64,000 nt of DNA from NCBI GenBank assembly GCA_000023185.1, contig CP001625.1, positions 124,001-188,000 of the forward strand, written 5' to 3'. Every line of letters starts with the position of its first letter. Position 1 is the first letter of the stretch. The position numbers were made by a program, and so were the translations under genes. This stretch comes from Rhizobium leguminosarum bv. trifolii WSM1325 (GTDB taxonomy: Bacteria > Pseudomonadota > Alphaproteobacteria > Rhizobiales > Rhizobiaceae). The notes below the pieces were generated by a model. The model was not told the origin of the DNA. It saw nothing but the letters and a program-made list of their open reading frames with translations, and made no database searches. Positions 9,083-18,617 of the stretch are shown one piece after another.

Positions 9083-9234
9083 TCATAACCGCCTTATTCC
9101 AACAACTTCGTTCGTGACCGTCGCGGCTTCGCCCCCGCCATCGGCGTATACCGCCACGTCGGCCGCGAGTATCGCCGCAATTTCGCCAGGTCGCCGTCGC
9201 GCGAGGCGGTCAAGAATGCCTCGGCTAGCTCGAG
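9083..9234 (-). pseudogene. Frameshifted remnant of an ECF41-type sigma factor
   Basis: Two adjoining frames on the minus strand together encode the C-terminal SnoaL-like part of an ECF41-type RNA polymerase sigma factor. Frame one reads LELAEAFLTASRDGDLAKL (from 9234); the next frame continues AAILAADVAVYADGGGEAA and stops at 9083. The DGGG motif and its preceding LAADV are characteristic of ECF41 C-terminal extensions. Regions 2 and 4 of the sigma factor are missing, so this is a decayed fragment. Confidence 0.6.
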
Positions 9235-9490
9235 GCATCGCCGTCAGCCATTGCCGCTTCTCCAACAATCAAGGCTCTCGTAAGTGATGATGATGCAGCG
9301 CAGCGAAACGTGACATCATAACAGTGAGAATGTCCTCAACTGCGTTTAACGCTCGCCGCTTCTCTGCTTTTGGACCGCTCATCAAATCGGTCATCCCGGG
9401 GGTTAGCGCCTGCGATCTCGACCGTTGACAGATGCGGTCGCCACCGGCCAGTTCGTTGGCAAGCTGAGACGAAAAAAGACTCCAGCGCGC

Positions 9491-10255
9491 TCATAGGGAG
9501 CGAACGTTGTCGTTCCCGGTGAGAACCGCGATGCTAGCTGCCACGTCAGGCACGCCTGCCTTGACTGGAAGCGTGAACTGGTAACCGCCATTTCGGATCG
9601 TCCGGAAAAGGGGGCCGCTTTGGGTTTGACCAAGCTTACGTCGCAGCCTGCTCATCAAGACGTCTATTGATCGGTCCATAGGCTCGCTCTTGCGCCCTTG
9701 TGTCAGATCAAGCAGCCGGTCTCGTGACAAGAGTCGGCCCGGTCGTTCAAGAAAGACCACCAACAGGTCGAATTCCGCTCCGGTCAACTCAATTTCTGGG
9801 CCACGCAACTTGCATACCCGCCGGGTGCTTGTGTCAGCGATGAATTCTGCGAAAGTGAAGACCTTGACGTCGGTGTCACTGTCCTCAGCGTCGCCGGCTC
9901 GTCGCAAGACTGCCCTGATCCTTGCCACGAGTTCTCGCGGATTGAACGGCTTGCCAAGATAATCGTCCGCTCCGAATTCCAGGCCAATGATACGGTCCAC
10001 CTCCTCCTTCAATGCGGTCAGCAGGATAACAGGGATTCGAGACTGGCTAGCGCGCAGGTTCCTGCAGATATCAAGGCCCGAACCATCCGGAAGCAGGACG
10101 TCGAGCACGATCAGGTCAGGCGTGCTGGTATCGATCCACCTCTCACAGTCCTGCCGACATGCAACAGCGGTGACACGAAAACCTTGATCGACAAGATAAC
10201 GTGTCAGTAGCCGGCGGATTTCCAGATCGCCATCAGCGACTAATATATGGTCCAT
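9491..10255 (-). CDS. OmpR-family response regulator, orphan
   Basis: Two-domain transcriptional regulator of 254 residues. The receiver has its phosphorylatable Asp at 52 (LIVLDVLLPD), the acidic pair near residues 8-10 and Lys102 (YLGKPFNP). The C-terminal winged helix (ELTGAEFDLLVVFLERPGRL, RSIDVLMSRLRRKLG) is of the OmpR/PhoB type. The ATG at 10255 is preceded by GAGGTGGGCGAT. No histidine kinase adjoins it, so the partner must be elsewhere. Target genes are unknown; the IalB-like gene upstream and the SyrB genes downstream share its strand but lie hundreds of bases away. Confidence 0.9.
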   Translation of the reverse strand: MDHILVADGDLEIRRLLTRYLVDQGFRVTAVACRQDCERWIDTSTPDLIVLDVLLPDGSGLDICRNLRASQSRIPVILLTALKEEVDRIIGLEFGADDYLGKPFNPRELVARIRAVLRRAGDAEDSDTDVKVFTFAEFIADTSTRRVCKLRGPEIELTGAEFDLLVVFLERPGRLLSRDRLLDLTQGRKSEPMDRSIDVLMSRLRRKLGQTQSGPLFRTIRNGGYQFTLPVKAGVPDVAASIAVLTGNDNVRSL

Positions 10256-10542
10256 ATCGCCCACCTCGATGATTGATTTCTTCTTCCACTGCCGGCTTTC
10301 AATTCTCGTTGTCGTCTGCGGGAAACCTCCAGAAACATCCCGAGATCGCCGAGAAACGTTAAGCTGCTGGAACCGCTGCATTCGAAAACGTCACAAGCAG
10401 CGTTTGATTACCGAATAATGGTGTGCTGTCGCCGCGGCCCTGTATCTCATGAGATCGGCGCTATCACTTGCCATGGTTCGATGCGCCCAAGTCCGTCAGC
10501 CGTTGGGAGTAAGGAACGGCATCCGCCATGGGAGCGTCGCGA

Positions 10543-11217
10543 TCATCGCAGTTCATCCAGCCGTTCGAGCGAACGAGGAAACCCCTTCAGAGAGACGCGA
10601 AAGGTCAACTTACCACCTGAAGCAAACGAAGTGGCGCTCACCGTGAGCACCTGCGCGGCTTTCAAAATGTCTATGGTGGCGTCGGACATGATGAGAAGAA
10701 CGACGCAACCATCGGGCAGGCACGTCGCAACATCCGCATGTTGTTTTGAGGGTTGCGTATCAAGCTCGAGGCGCACGCCGTCCGACAACTTCAAGCCGAG
10801 CGGCATCCTGATCAGGACCCTCGTGCCCAGCTCTTCAGAAGGGTAGACCTGAATTGCGAACGCAACCAAACCGCTCTTTGGATCTTCATGAAACTGACCC
10901 GCGGCACATTGCTTTCCGACGTCGACGACCGCGCATTCAACGCCCCAGTCATCGTATTTCTCCTTTATGCCGTCGGCGGCGACGAGGAGTTGTTCGCTCG
11001 GCGCAGCGGCGCCCAGGGCCAACGATCCGGCGCGGTTGAATCCACTTTCCATTCTCCATGAGGCCTCATCGGAATTTTTCCGTTGAGCCGCTTCTGGCCC
11101 AACCAAACCCGACAGGAGCAGTGCCAAAACGCTCGCCAGTCTCAGCCCCAAACCCAAACCTCCCGACGGCGCTCGCTCGCGACCTGCAGCAACCCCATCC
11201 CCAAACGCAGAGCCCAT
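10543..11217 (-). CDS. Invasion-associated locus B (IalB)-like protein
   Basis: Exported protein of about 224 residues. A hydrophobic signal segment (LGLRLASVLALLLSGLVG) precedes a domain of the IalB family, recognisable from DDWGVECAV, its paired cysteines, VLIRMPLGLKLSDGVRLELD and CLPDGCVV. In Bartonella IalB is linked to erythrocyte invasion; rhizobial members are common and functionally undefined. The ATG at 11217 was chosen because it directly precedes the signal peptide; its ribosome-binding site (GAGGCG) is weak. It has no clear operon partner. Confidence 0.75.
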   Translation of the reverse strand: MGSAFGDGVAAGRERAPSGGLGLGLRLASVLALLLSGLVGPEAAQRKNSDEASWRMESGFNRAGSLALGAAAPSEQLLVAADGIKEKYDDWGVECAVVDVGKQCAAGQFHEDPKSGLVAFAIQVYPSEELGTRVLIRMPLGLKLSDGVRLELDTQPSKQHADVATCLPDGCVVLLIMSDATIDILKAAQVLTVSATSFASGGKLTFRVSLKGFPRSLERLDELR

Positions 11218-11587
11218 CGTGGGTGATTTCGCCTCCGTCCTCGCAGTGCAGCAGGGCCGGAAACACGGCATGAATAGATCGCCCAAAGGCCGGCTTGATC
11301 TCGGGCGGGGCGGAGGGAGAAGCAAAGGGCGTCGCCGTCCACGACCCGAGAACTCTGCCCGCCAAACAGGCTGCCGACAGGATCGGCATGGCGGATATAC
11401 GCGAACGAAAATCGTCCAGACGCCGAATGAAAGGAACCGGTGGGGACAGACGTCGCGGGAAGGCAGTCGTTGCCGGCATCGGGGAAAGGAGCGACGCGAT
11501 TTATGTCGCAAGGCGCCGGCATCCTGGCGGACACCGTTGAGCCGAAGCGCTCAGAACCGAGCATGGATGGGTTGCGGGGCGCACAGA

Positions 11588-11944
11588 TCATTGGCTGCAA
11601 GATATCGAGGGCTTATCTGCGCAATAGCATTTGTATCTCAAGGAAGGACACGATCTGACCGCTAATGCGCCGTTCGAACAAGAGCATTCAATCCAATAGT
11701 CGTTGGAGCCGTGCTGCGGTCCGCGAAACAGCGAGTATCCGGTTCCTGTGTCGGCGATGCTGGACCCGACCTGAAACAGCGACGTACTGTCGGTTGCGCT
11801 GTCTTCGGCAAATGTGGACGTCGACAAGCCGGAGGCGACCAGGCCCGCGATCAGGCAAAGCAACCGTGTCCTGAGCGGATGGTCTACGCCGCGCCACGGC
11901 AGGAGGGACTGTCGCGATTTACCGTCGTTCATTTCGATGTCCAT
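11588..11944 (-). CDS. Small exported cysteine-rich protein
   Basis: Unrecognised protein of 118 residues. A basic N-terminus is followed by a signal-like segment (LLCLIAGLVASGLSTSTFA), and the mature C-terminal third holds seven cysteines in WIECSCSNGALAVRSC and YKCYCADKPSISCSQ, which suggests a disulfide-stabilised periplasmic or secreted domain. AGGAA lies before the ATG at 11944. The downstream IalB-like gene is on the same strand but 370 bp away. No function can be named. Confidence 0.55.
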   Translation of the reverse strand: MDIEMNDGKSRQSLLPWRGVDHPLRTRLLCLIAGLVASGLSTSTFAEDSATDSTSLFQVGSSIADTGTGYSLFRGPQHGSNDYWIECSCSNGALAVRSCPSLRYKCYCADKPSISCSQ

Positions 11945-12329
11945 GGACGGGTTCCTGACTACGTCGCCATCCTTGGTAGCGGGTTCAACGTTAAGCAGCG
12001 TAAAGGCTGCGTAAAATTGAGTAAAAGCAGACGAGTGCGACCGCTCCGGGGTGCCACGACCGACCACGGATGGTGCCCGCTGGTGCGACCCCGGACGCCC
12101 GGCGCGCGAGCAAGATCGATGGTTTGGAAAGGATGGTGAGCGTCCCGCTTGTCCAAGTCATGCCAACCTCGGAGCTGAGCTTTTAACGTTGGGAAACCCC
12201 TTCAATGGCGATATTTGTTAGCCGTGTTCTTGTCGGGCTCACCTGCTGGCATGCCAAGGCACTGACCGAAGAGGCAGGTCGGTTAAATGACAGGCCGGGA
12301 TTCTCCGGGCGTCAGACTATCAGCAACGG

Positions 12330-13841
12330 TCACTTGTATATGAAGCCGACGGTGCCGTGATATTGCGCTGTTGGCTCCAAGGTTTTGCCGTTGCCGTAGA
12401 GCTTGTTGATCCGGTCGAGTAACCCCTGAGAGGCATCATCAGCTGGGCTAAGATTGTCATCAGGCCGATTCAGATCTTTTGCCGCGACAGGGCGAACCAA
12501 ATAGGGTGTGGCGATAATTACGAGTTCAGTCTCGTTTCTCTCGAAGCTTGTCTGGCGAAACAAAGCGCCAAACCCTGGAATCTTGTTCAAGACCGGCGTC
12601 CCATTGGAGGTCCTGTTGAAGTTATCTCGGATTAGCCCCGCCAGAGCGATCGAACCACCCGATGGCAGTTCAACGGTGGTGCTGGTCGAACGCTTGCCGT
12701 AGGTCGGGGATGAACCGGATATAGAGGTAACCGGTTCGGACACCTCGGTTGAGATCTGCAGGCTGATCCGACCGGACGTTAGGACGATGGGCTTGAATGA
12801 GAGGCTGATGCCGTAGCTGTACGGGGTTTGGGTCGTATTGCCATCGCGGTCGGTGTTTGAATAGAGGACCTCGCCACCTGCTTGAAACGATGCCGATTGA
12901 CCCGAGACGGCCGTCAATGTCGGCTCGGCCAAGGTTCGAACCACTTTCGCTTGTTCAAGCGCATTCAATGTCGTTGAGAGGCCATGCTTGCCGAAGGATC
13001 CGCTGAATAGGGCTGATAGGCCGCCGCCGGAGGTCGCGGTCGTCGCATCCGTCGATGCCGTTCCCAGCTGGGCAATTGTTGAGCCACCAGCGTTTTTTAG
13101 CTCATTGTCAAAGCCCAGTTGCTTCAGGATCTCTCGCTTTACCTCCGCTATCGTCATTTTGAGCATCACCTGATCGTCGGCTGCGATGCGAAGAAGGTTG
13201 ATGATTTTGGATTCCTGCCGATCTTCCGCAACAAGGGCCACGGATCCTTGACTACCCCCGCTCGACGCACTTTGGGTGCGGGTCGTCGCCTCCCCGCCTT
13301 TGACGAAAGCGGATGCAAGATCGGCGGCCTGTGCCGAGTCCTGTGCCGACCTTACGGTGCCGGTGAGGACAATATTATCGGAAATAATCTCAACCTTGAT
13401 GGCCGCATCCGGTATCAAACGACGCAAATCCGTCTCCAGCCCGGCAATGTCTCTCTCAACCGCGATATCGATATTGACGATTGGTCGCTTGTTTGCATCG
13501 AGGATGAAGATATTCGTTTGCCCGACCTTTTTGCCAAAGAGAAAGATGGTGCGTGTCGCTCGCACTATCGCGTCAGACACGCCTGGATCTGAAACAACAA
13601 TGTCATGAGCGTCCTGAGGAAGTTCAACGATGAGCGTCTTATTTAGACCGATGCTGACATGCCGCGTGACATTCACACCGGTCTCTGTAACGCTGATGAC
13701 ATTCTCGGCACGGCAATATGTGGCCGACGACAGCAGCGTGAGCAGGAGAACTGTATGCGCAATCCAGCCGGCATGGACCGAGGACTTCCCTAAATCCGTC
13801 TTGCGGAGCGGATGAACCCTAATGTTCAATGCCGCATCCAT
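12330..13841 (-). CDS. CpaC/RcpA-type secretin protein, orphan
   Basis: Outer-membrane secretin-family protein of 503 residues. A hydrophobic signal segment near residues 35-45 precedes the N-terminal pilus domain (SIGLNKTLIVELPQDAHDIV, FLFGKKVGQTNIFILD), a BON-like region (IKVEIISDNIVLTGTVRSA) and the secretin core (VVRTLAEPTLTAVSGQSASF, VELPSGGSIALAGLI, KIPGFGALFRQTSFE, ELVIIATPYLVRP). CpaC forms the outer-membrane pore of Flp/tad pilus systems. No other cpa or tad gene is in the window, so it either serves a system elsewhere or is a stranded copy. The ATG at 13841 overlaps a small gene; a TTG at 13868 is an alternative start. Confidence 0.85.
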   Translation of the reverse strand: MDAALNIRVHPLRKTDLGKSSVHAGWIAHTVLLLTLLSSATYCRAENVISVTETGVNVTRHVSIGLNKTLIVELPQDAHDIVVSDPGVSDAIVRATRTIFLFGKKVGQTNIFILDANKRPIVNIDIAVERDIAGLETDLRRLIPDAAIKVEIISDNIVLTGTVRSAQDSAQAADLASAFVKGGEATTRTQSASSGGSQGSVALVAEDRQESKIINLLRIAADDQVMLKMTIAEVKREILKQLGFDNELKNAGGSTIAQLGTASTDATTATSGGGLSALFSGSFGKHGLSTTLNALEQAKVVRTLAEPTLTAVSGQSASFQAGGEVLYSNTDRDGNTTQTPYSYGISLSFKPIVLTSGRISLQISTEVSEPVTSISGSSPTYGKRSTSTTVELPSGGSIALAGLIRDNFNRTSNGTPVLNKIPGFGALFRQTSFERNETELVIIATPYLVRPVAAKDLNRPDDNLSPADDASQGLLDRINKLYGNGKTLEPTAQYHGTVGFIYK

Positions 13842-14046
13842 CGCGTTGCATACTATCGCGCTGATCAACCAGCAGCTCCCAACTGAGCGCGGCGACTGCG
13901 AGGGCTATGTGCTGTGGGTCCCAGCCGGCGGAGCGTGCCTTTTCGAAAAGCCTGGTAAGTGAGGGCTCCAGCGCGAATTTGCATTCGATTTGATAGGCAC
14001 TGTCACTTTTTCGGATCGGAGAAGACGGTATATTGATGTCAGCCAC
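13819..14046 (-). CDS. Small hypothetical protein overlapping the secretin start
   Basis: A GTG-started frame of 75 residues whose last 23 bp overlap the secretin start. Sequence such as LEPSLTRLFEKARSAGWDPQHIALAVAALSWELL has a helical, natural look and resembles in style the 73-residue protein at 16443-16664. No strong ribosome-binding site is visible. If real, it would be translationally coupled to the secretin gene. Function unknown. Confidence 0.45.
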   Translation of the reverse strand: MADINIPSSPIRKSDSAYQIECKFALEPSLTRLFEKARSAGWDPQHIALAVAALSWELLVDQRDSMQRDGCGIEH

Positions 14047-14996
14047 GAGTTAGCGCCTTTGCTCTTTTTCAATCGGCGGTGAATCTTCGAAGGACGTCCC
14101 GCCAGTAACTCACCGGTTCGTGGCACGATCATGCTCTGAACATTTCCGTGTTTTACGAATTGTTTCCGAGCCGGCCGCGCTGCTTCATTGTGCGAGATTC
14201 GAACGCGGCACTCGTGCGGCCCGCCAGCAGGTCGAATTGCGAATGGCGGGCGTGGGATGGCGGCCACAATCGCGCGATGATTGCTTGAAAGGCTCCAGGC
14301 TTCGGCACAAAACTTAGGATCGGCGCGTCCTAAACCGGCAAAGTCCAGCCTCATCCGGTTCAATGGAGGACAGTGCGAAAGGCTTGTAACCCACCGAAGA
14401 GCCAAGCTTGTCGTCTCTTGCTTTTCCAGCCCTGTGTTAATGCCGAGTATCGAACAAGGAACGTCCGAATTCGGTCTCGTCTGCCCGAAAAAGGTTGAGG
14501 CGAAGTTTCCGGTTATCGCCGCAGTCAGCACTGCTCATAGCCTTCGCGATCAGGATGACAGGCCACTCACCGCCGTGACAGCGATTTGACAATCACTGGG
14601 CTGCAGGGATTTTCAACGGTTGAGATATAAGCCCAAGGCGTAATTCGAACCATGATGAGCAAAAACGATCACGTCAGCCAGCGGCGTTGCTTTTCAAAGG
14701 GATTTGGCTGTAGAGGCGCGTCGAGATTGGCTAGAATGCTTGGAACACGAGCTTTTGAGCGAGCTGTTCGGTCGCAACCGCGACCAAGTCTAGTTGTGAC
14801 CGTCTATCACCTAGCTGGGATGTGCCTCATTCGCCCGCTTGAACAGTGGGTTCACCGGCTATTTTGTTGCAACAGATACAAATGCGCCGCACTTCAGGAC
14901 GCAGACCCGACCGTCCCGCGTTCAGTATCGGGAGACCGCGAAGATCCCGCGAAGCGATTTCTGTGCCCCATCGCAGCCTCGTCCCGCGCAGCTGTC
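14047..14996. other. Long region without a convincing gene
   Basis: About 950 bp in which I see only frames that lack ribosome-binding sites and recognisable sequence. No repeat, tRNA or terminator stood out. Confidence 0.5.
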
Positions 14997-15881
14997 CTAC
15001 GTGGCTGAAATATTCATTAACTCCGACAGCCGATTGGCATTCTTGATCGAATGTCCGTCGCGATCGTTGTTGAAGTAGGCCCATACGGTCTTCGCCCGGC
15101 TTTGCCTGATGCGCTCGGCCCACACGAGCAATTCCGCGTCACTGTAATCGTGGCGATACCATTGCCTGATCCCGTGAAACCGAACGTAGATGTCATCGGC
15201 GGTCCGCACCAGTTCATCCGGTAACCGGGGGCCGCTGCAGGAGCAGAAAATCACCCCGGCAGCGTTGAAGGCTTCGAATACCTCATCATTCCACCAGCTC
15301 TTATGGCGAAACTCGACGACGTTCCTGCGGCGGCAGTCGAGCTGCGATAAAATGGATTGAAGCATTTCCGGAGTGTAGCGAACGCTCGGCGGCAGCTGGA
15401 AGAGAAAGCAGCCCATATGCGGGCCGAGAAGGTCGGCGATATAGCCGAAATCCTGGATCAGACTTTCCGCGTGCTCGAACCGCTTGATATGGGTGATCAG
15501 CTCGCAGACCTTGATGGTGTAGACGAAACCGGGCGCGGCCTGGCGGATCCAGGCCTTCACGGCTCCGATTGTCGGCCACGAATAAAACGGGGCGTTGAGC
15601 TCGACCGTCTTGAAGGATTTCTGATAAATTGCGAAATATTGACTCGACGGAACATCCGCAGGATAGAACGCCCCCTTGCAATGCCAGTAGTACCACCCCG
15701 AACATCCGATATGGGTGCGACCGGCCTGTCGATCCTCGGTCGGGTTGTTGGCCTGCGGATCGGCAAGGCGTACCTGACGCATTTTGGCCGCCCGATCGAC
15801 ATTGGCGTCGCGCTGCTTTTGCCGGCGCTCAGCGCGGCGCGCGCGGCGGGCCGCGTTATCTTCAGCAGTGCGCTGCACCAA
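14997..15881 (-). CDS. DUF72 domain protein
   Basis: Protein of 294 residues with the DUF72 TIM-barrel-like domain: HIGCSGWYYWHCKGAFYP near the start, ELNAPFYSWP, VFEFRHKSWWNDEVF-like sequence (FRHKSWWNDEVFEAF), DIYVRFHG and VWAYFNND near the end. An extra N-terminal stretch of about 50 charged residues (RRARRAERRQKQRD) precedes the domain. GAGGAGG lies five bases before a TTG at 15881, with a GTG three bases on as alternative. The family's biochemical role is not established. Confidence 0.85.
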   Translation of the reverse strand: MVQRTAEDNAARRARRAERRQKQRDANVDRAAKMRQVRLADPQANNPTEDRQAGRTHIGCSGWYYWHCKGAFYPADVPSSQYFAIYQKSFKTVELNAPFYSWPTIGAVKAWIRQAAPGFVYTIKVCELITHIKRFEHAESLIQDFGYIADLLGPHMGCFLFQLPPSVRYTPEMLQSILSQLDCRRRNVVEFRHKSWWNDEVFEAFNAAGVIFCSCSGPRLPDELVRTADDIYVRFHGIRQWYRHDYSDAELLVWAERIRQSRAKTVWAYFNNDRDGHSIKNANRLSELMNISAT

Positions 15882-16197
15882 TCGATCCTCCTCGTCCCGG
15901 CCTCGACTTCATTTGCAACGTCAGCACCCGTTGCCGGTTTACCGTCTGACGGTCAGCATCTTGAAATGGCCAAGATGAGTCTCGATGCGCGGACACGTTT
16001 CCCGCAAAGCCAACAAAAGACTGATCTTCGACCGAGCCGGCATAGGTCTCGAACGACACGCGCACCATGCGCCTGAATGTCGAGATAGAGCGTCAGGTCC
16101 TCAGCCCGATCCCTCTCGGCAGCCGCTACCTGATCGGCGTTTCCTGCCTCGACGGCTTCGAACTCAGCCTGCCACAAACTCGACCGCCATCATCCGA

Positions 16198-16404
16198 CTA
16201 TACGAGCGCACCGAGCGCCAGGAACGACTGCAGCTGTTCCTCCGTCTGGTCGCCGTCAGCGATCACCCTGAACGCTTTGCCTTCAGATTTTAGTTGCCGT
16301 GCAGTCTTTAGCGCATCGGGGTAAACGAGCATCGGCTCGTTACGGGTGTCGATACCATCCGGATCGAGCGAACTGATGGCGATGACCAGGAATGTCGCAG
16401 TCAT
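16198..16404 (-). CDS. Small hypothetical protein
   Basis: Protein of 68 residues with natural-looking sequence (DALKTARQLKSEGKAFRVIA, then DGDQTEEQLQSFLALG). The ATG at 16404 is preceded by AAGGAAAAACTTTC. It follows a 73-residue gene on the same strand by 38 bp, so the two probably form an operon under the stress-type promoter at 16693. Function unknown. Confidence 0.6.
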   Translation of the reverse strand: MTATFLVIAISSLDPDGIDTRNEPMLVYPDALKTARQLKSEGKAFRVIADGDQTEEQLQSFLALGALV

Positions 16405-16442
16405 GAAAGTTTTTCCTTTTTCACGCCGTGGATAACCGACCG

Positions 16443-16664
16443 CTAGCCTTCGTTCCCGTCTGACAGGAATCCTTTTGGAACCGCGTCGCGTGCGTCTTGT
16501 AGCGCCATCATCCGATCAAGCCACTTGCTTTTGAGGACATCGTCAATCGCAAAAGCGACGTCCTTGGCGCTCCAATCCGCATCCTCCATTTCCTGGATGA
16601 GTGCAGTTAGTTTCCGATCGATAATGTCGCGAAGCTCATCATCGTTGGCACGCTGATTCGGCAT
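16443..16664 (-). CDS. Small acidic hypothetical protein under a stress-type promoter
   Basis: Protein of 73 residues, predicted helical (DELRDIIDRKLTALIQEMED, KDVAFAIDDVLKSKWLD). The frame is open upstream but GAAAGG sits nine bases before the ATG at 16664. A GGAAC-N16-CGTT element ends 28 bp upstream, matching the general-stress sigma-factor pattern, so induction by stress or stationary phase is likely. Proteins of this size and style are common in rhizobia and unassigned. Confidence 0.65.
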   Translation of the reverse strand: MPNQRANDDELRDIIDRKLTALIQEMEDADWSAKDVAFAIDDVLKSKWLDRMMALQDARDAVPKGFLSDGNEG

Positions 16665-16692
16665 TTCAGACAACCTTTCAAACTGAGCGAGC

Positions 16693-16717
16693 AACGGTCG
16701 GGTGGCGCATATGTTCC
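16693..16717 (-). promoter_or_regulatory. EcfG/RpoE2-type promoter, GGAAC-N16-CGTT
   Basis: Read on the minus strand, GGAAC (16713-16717) and CGTT (16693-16696) are separated by 16 bp, an exact match to the general-stress sigma-factor consensus. It lies upstream of the small genes 16664 and 16404. Confidence 0.7.
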
Positions 16718-17286
16718 ACGGCGAGCTCGAAATGCCTGGGACACGTTCAAGATCAAACGCTGCCTGATCCCGGCCAGCGGCGTCGACGAAGGGAGCTGAG
16801 TCGAGCAAGGCCCGGTGACCCCATGCACGACCCGAGCAGGATACCGAACCTTGAATTGCCGTGTCTTTGCCGGATCGCCAGCAGTTCGCAACGGCATCCA
16901 CGATATAGGGCCTGATGGGCGTCTTGATGTCGGAGAGATGGCCAAGGCAGCTACATGATCCGAGATGGTAGCACGCGCTTGCCTCGTGTCTACGTTCGCT
17001 TCAAGGCGAACGCGGCCCACTAGCGCGAGGCAAGCTTTCGTGTGCGCAGCCCGAGCCAACCGCCCATATGAAGGTTCTGCCCGACGACGAACAGCGGCTT
17101 CGGAGCCGTGCCACGTCTCCACGCCGGAACGTCGTCGGGCGAAAACGCGAATTGGAAGCAGGGTAGATCGACGGGTGATCACTATCCACCCGATGACGAC
17201 CTGGATAAGCTGAGGCATTTCTATTTCCAAGGTTCGGCGATCGCTCACGGGTCATGGGACTTTTGGCAGCGACGTCGATCCGCTGA
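16718..17286. other. Region without a convincing gene
   Basis: Overlapping frames on both strands, none with a ribosome-binding site and recognisable protein. Nothing else noted. Confidence 0.45.
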
Positions 17287-17766
17287 TCACTTCTGGCAAA
17301 GCTTGGCTAAATTCTTCTCCAGGCTTTGCCGGAGGACGCCGGAGATCTGGGTCTCCAGTCCCTTGACGACATCGCCGAACCGGCCACCAGTCTTGACGAT
17401 CTCGATGGAGGTATCGGTCGTCTTGCAGGTCGACAGGTCGATCTTCAGCCGAACTTCAGCGGTAGCTGAAAACCCTCCTTCGACCAGCGCTTCGTCCGAG
17501 GTTTTGCAAGCAAGCGTGCCGCGGGCGCTCGCCTCCGCCGTGTCGCCATTCACCGACAATTGCAGGTTTTCGATCTTGACGGAATCGAGCTTGTCGACGC
17601 CTACCTCGACACTGATGCCGAAGCTCGATACCTTGGTCTTCAACGACCTGCATGGCTGCACATCTCCAATGGCTCTCTCCAACGCGTTCGGCGCCTGTGC
17701 TTTGGCGAAGGAGCATGGCTGGAGGAGAAAAACTCCCGCCGTTAACAGGCCTAAACAGTTCCGCAT
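17287..17766 (-). CDS. Exported hypothetical protein
   Basis: Protein of 159 residues with a clear signal peptide (MRNCLGLLTAGVFLLQPCSF, cleavage near AKAQ). The mature part is beta-rich with repeated polar segments (KVSSFGISVEVGVDKLDSVK, ATAEVRLKIDLSTCKTTD) and ends in a helix (SGVLRQSLEKNLAKLCQK). GGGAGAGCG precedes the ATG at 17766. It stands alone. I do not recognise the family; a periplasmic or surface protein is the most that can be said. Confidence 0.65.
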   Translation of the reverse strand: MRNCLGLLTAGVFLLQPCSFAKAQAPNALERAIGDVQPCRSLKTKVSSFGISVEVGVDKLDSVKIENLQLSVNGDTAEASARGTLACKTSDEALVEGGFSATAEVRLKIDLSTCKTTDTSIEIVKTGGRFGDVVKGLETQISGVLRQSLEKNLAKLCQK

Positions 17767-18098
17767 CGCTCTCTCCCATCTGCCTGGGTTTTCACGCAGG
17801 CGCCTCTGAATCATGGGGCCGGATCGGTCTGCCGGAAAGGCAATGACGGTTGCCACCATGACCGCCGCCTAAGGAACCTGGACACAAAATATAGTTTTAC
17901 GACCGATGGGGCACAACGTCGTTTGTAGTACGAGCTCGCGGCAGCGCGGACGGACGCTTGGATCGGCGACCAGGCGTCGTGGCGGCGCCTGCTTGTGATG
18001 CATTGTGTTGTGGCAGCGATCCGCGCCAACCGCAGCAACCACGCCCGTCAAAAGGCCGCCGGCTCCCTTACATCGACGGGGTGGGGGTCAAATACGGA

Positions 18099-18127
18099 CG
18101 GGGGCGCCGTCAAAGACAGCGCCCCCG
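18099..18127 (-). terminator. Hairpin terminator after Hsp20 gene
   Basis: CGGGGGCGC at 18099-18107 and GCGCCCCCG at 18119-18127 form a nine-base-pair GC stem just downstream of the Hsp20 stop; the T-run after it is weak. Confidence 0.6.
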
Positions 18128-18140
18128 CTCCTCCTTCAAA

Positions 18141-18617
18141 TTAGGCGGCTTCGTGCTTTTCGCCCTCGATCTGCAGAGGGGCCTGTGTTTCGGCGTTGCC
18201 GCCGATCGCAATCCTACGGGGCTTCATCGCATCCGGGATCTCCCGCTGGAGCTCGATGCTGAGAAGGCCGTTCGTCAAGGAGGCGGTTTCCACCTTGACG
18301 TGGTCGGCGAGCTCGAAGCGGCGCTCGAAGGCGCGGCCGGCGATACCCCGGTGTAAATATTCACCATCCTTCTCGTCGGCCTTCTGCCCCTTCACCACCA
18401 GCACGTTGCGCTCTTGCGTGATCTCGAGATCGGCGTCGGCGAAGCCGGCGAGCGCCATCTGAATGCGATAGCCGTCCTCGCCCGTCTTGACGATGTCATA
18501 GGACGGCCAGGTGTCGATGGCCTGCAGGCGCTGCTGCGCGTTGGTCAAGAGATTGAAGACACGGTCGAAGCCGATGCTGGACCGATAAAGCGGTGCGAAG
18601 TCGAAGTCGTTTCTCAT
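18141..18617 (-). CDS. Small heat-shock protein, Hsp20/IbpA type
   Basis: ATP-independent holdase of 158 residues with an alpha-crystallin domain. The start RNDFDFAPLYRSSIGFDRVF is typical of rhizobial class A Hsp20 proteins; the crystallin core runs from about residue 38 (PSYDIVKTGEDGYRIQMALA, GFADADLEITQERNVLVVKG) to the family motif SLTNGLLSIELQREIP. GGAGGATTTGGT precedes the ATG at 18617. The 5' untranslated region looks like a ROSE RNA thermometer and a heat-shock-type promoter lies about 90 bp upstream, so both transcription and translation should respond to heat. Confidence 0.93.
   Translation of the reverse strand: MRNDFDFAPLYRSSIGFDRVFNLLTNAQQRLQAIDTWPSYDIVKTGEDGYRIQMALAGFADADLEITQERNVLVVKGQKADEKDGEYLHRGIAGRAFERRFELADHVKVETASLTNGLLSIELQREIPDAMKPRRIAIGGNAETQAPLQIEGEKHEAA

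Noticed and set aside
12205..12360. 51-residue plus-strand frame overlapping the secretin 3' end
   Set aside because: No ribosome-binding site and overlap with a well supported gene.
14724..14755. GGAAC followed by TGTT in a gene-free region
   Set aside because: Spacing is 18 bp and no gene or RNA follows.
16432..16456. GGAAC with GGTT on the minus strand before gene 16404
   Set aside because: Spacing is 14 bp, not 16; and the gene is served by the exact site at 16693.
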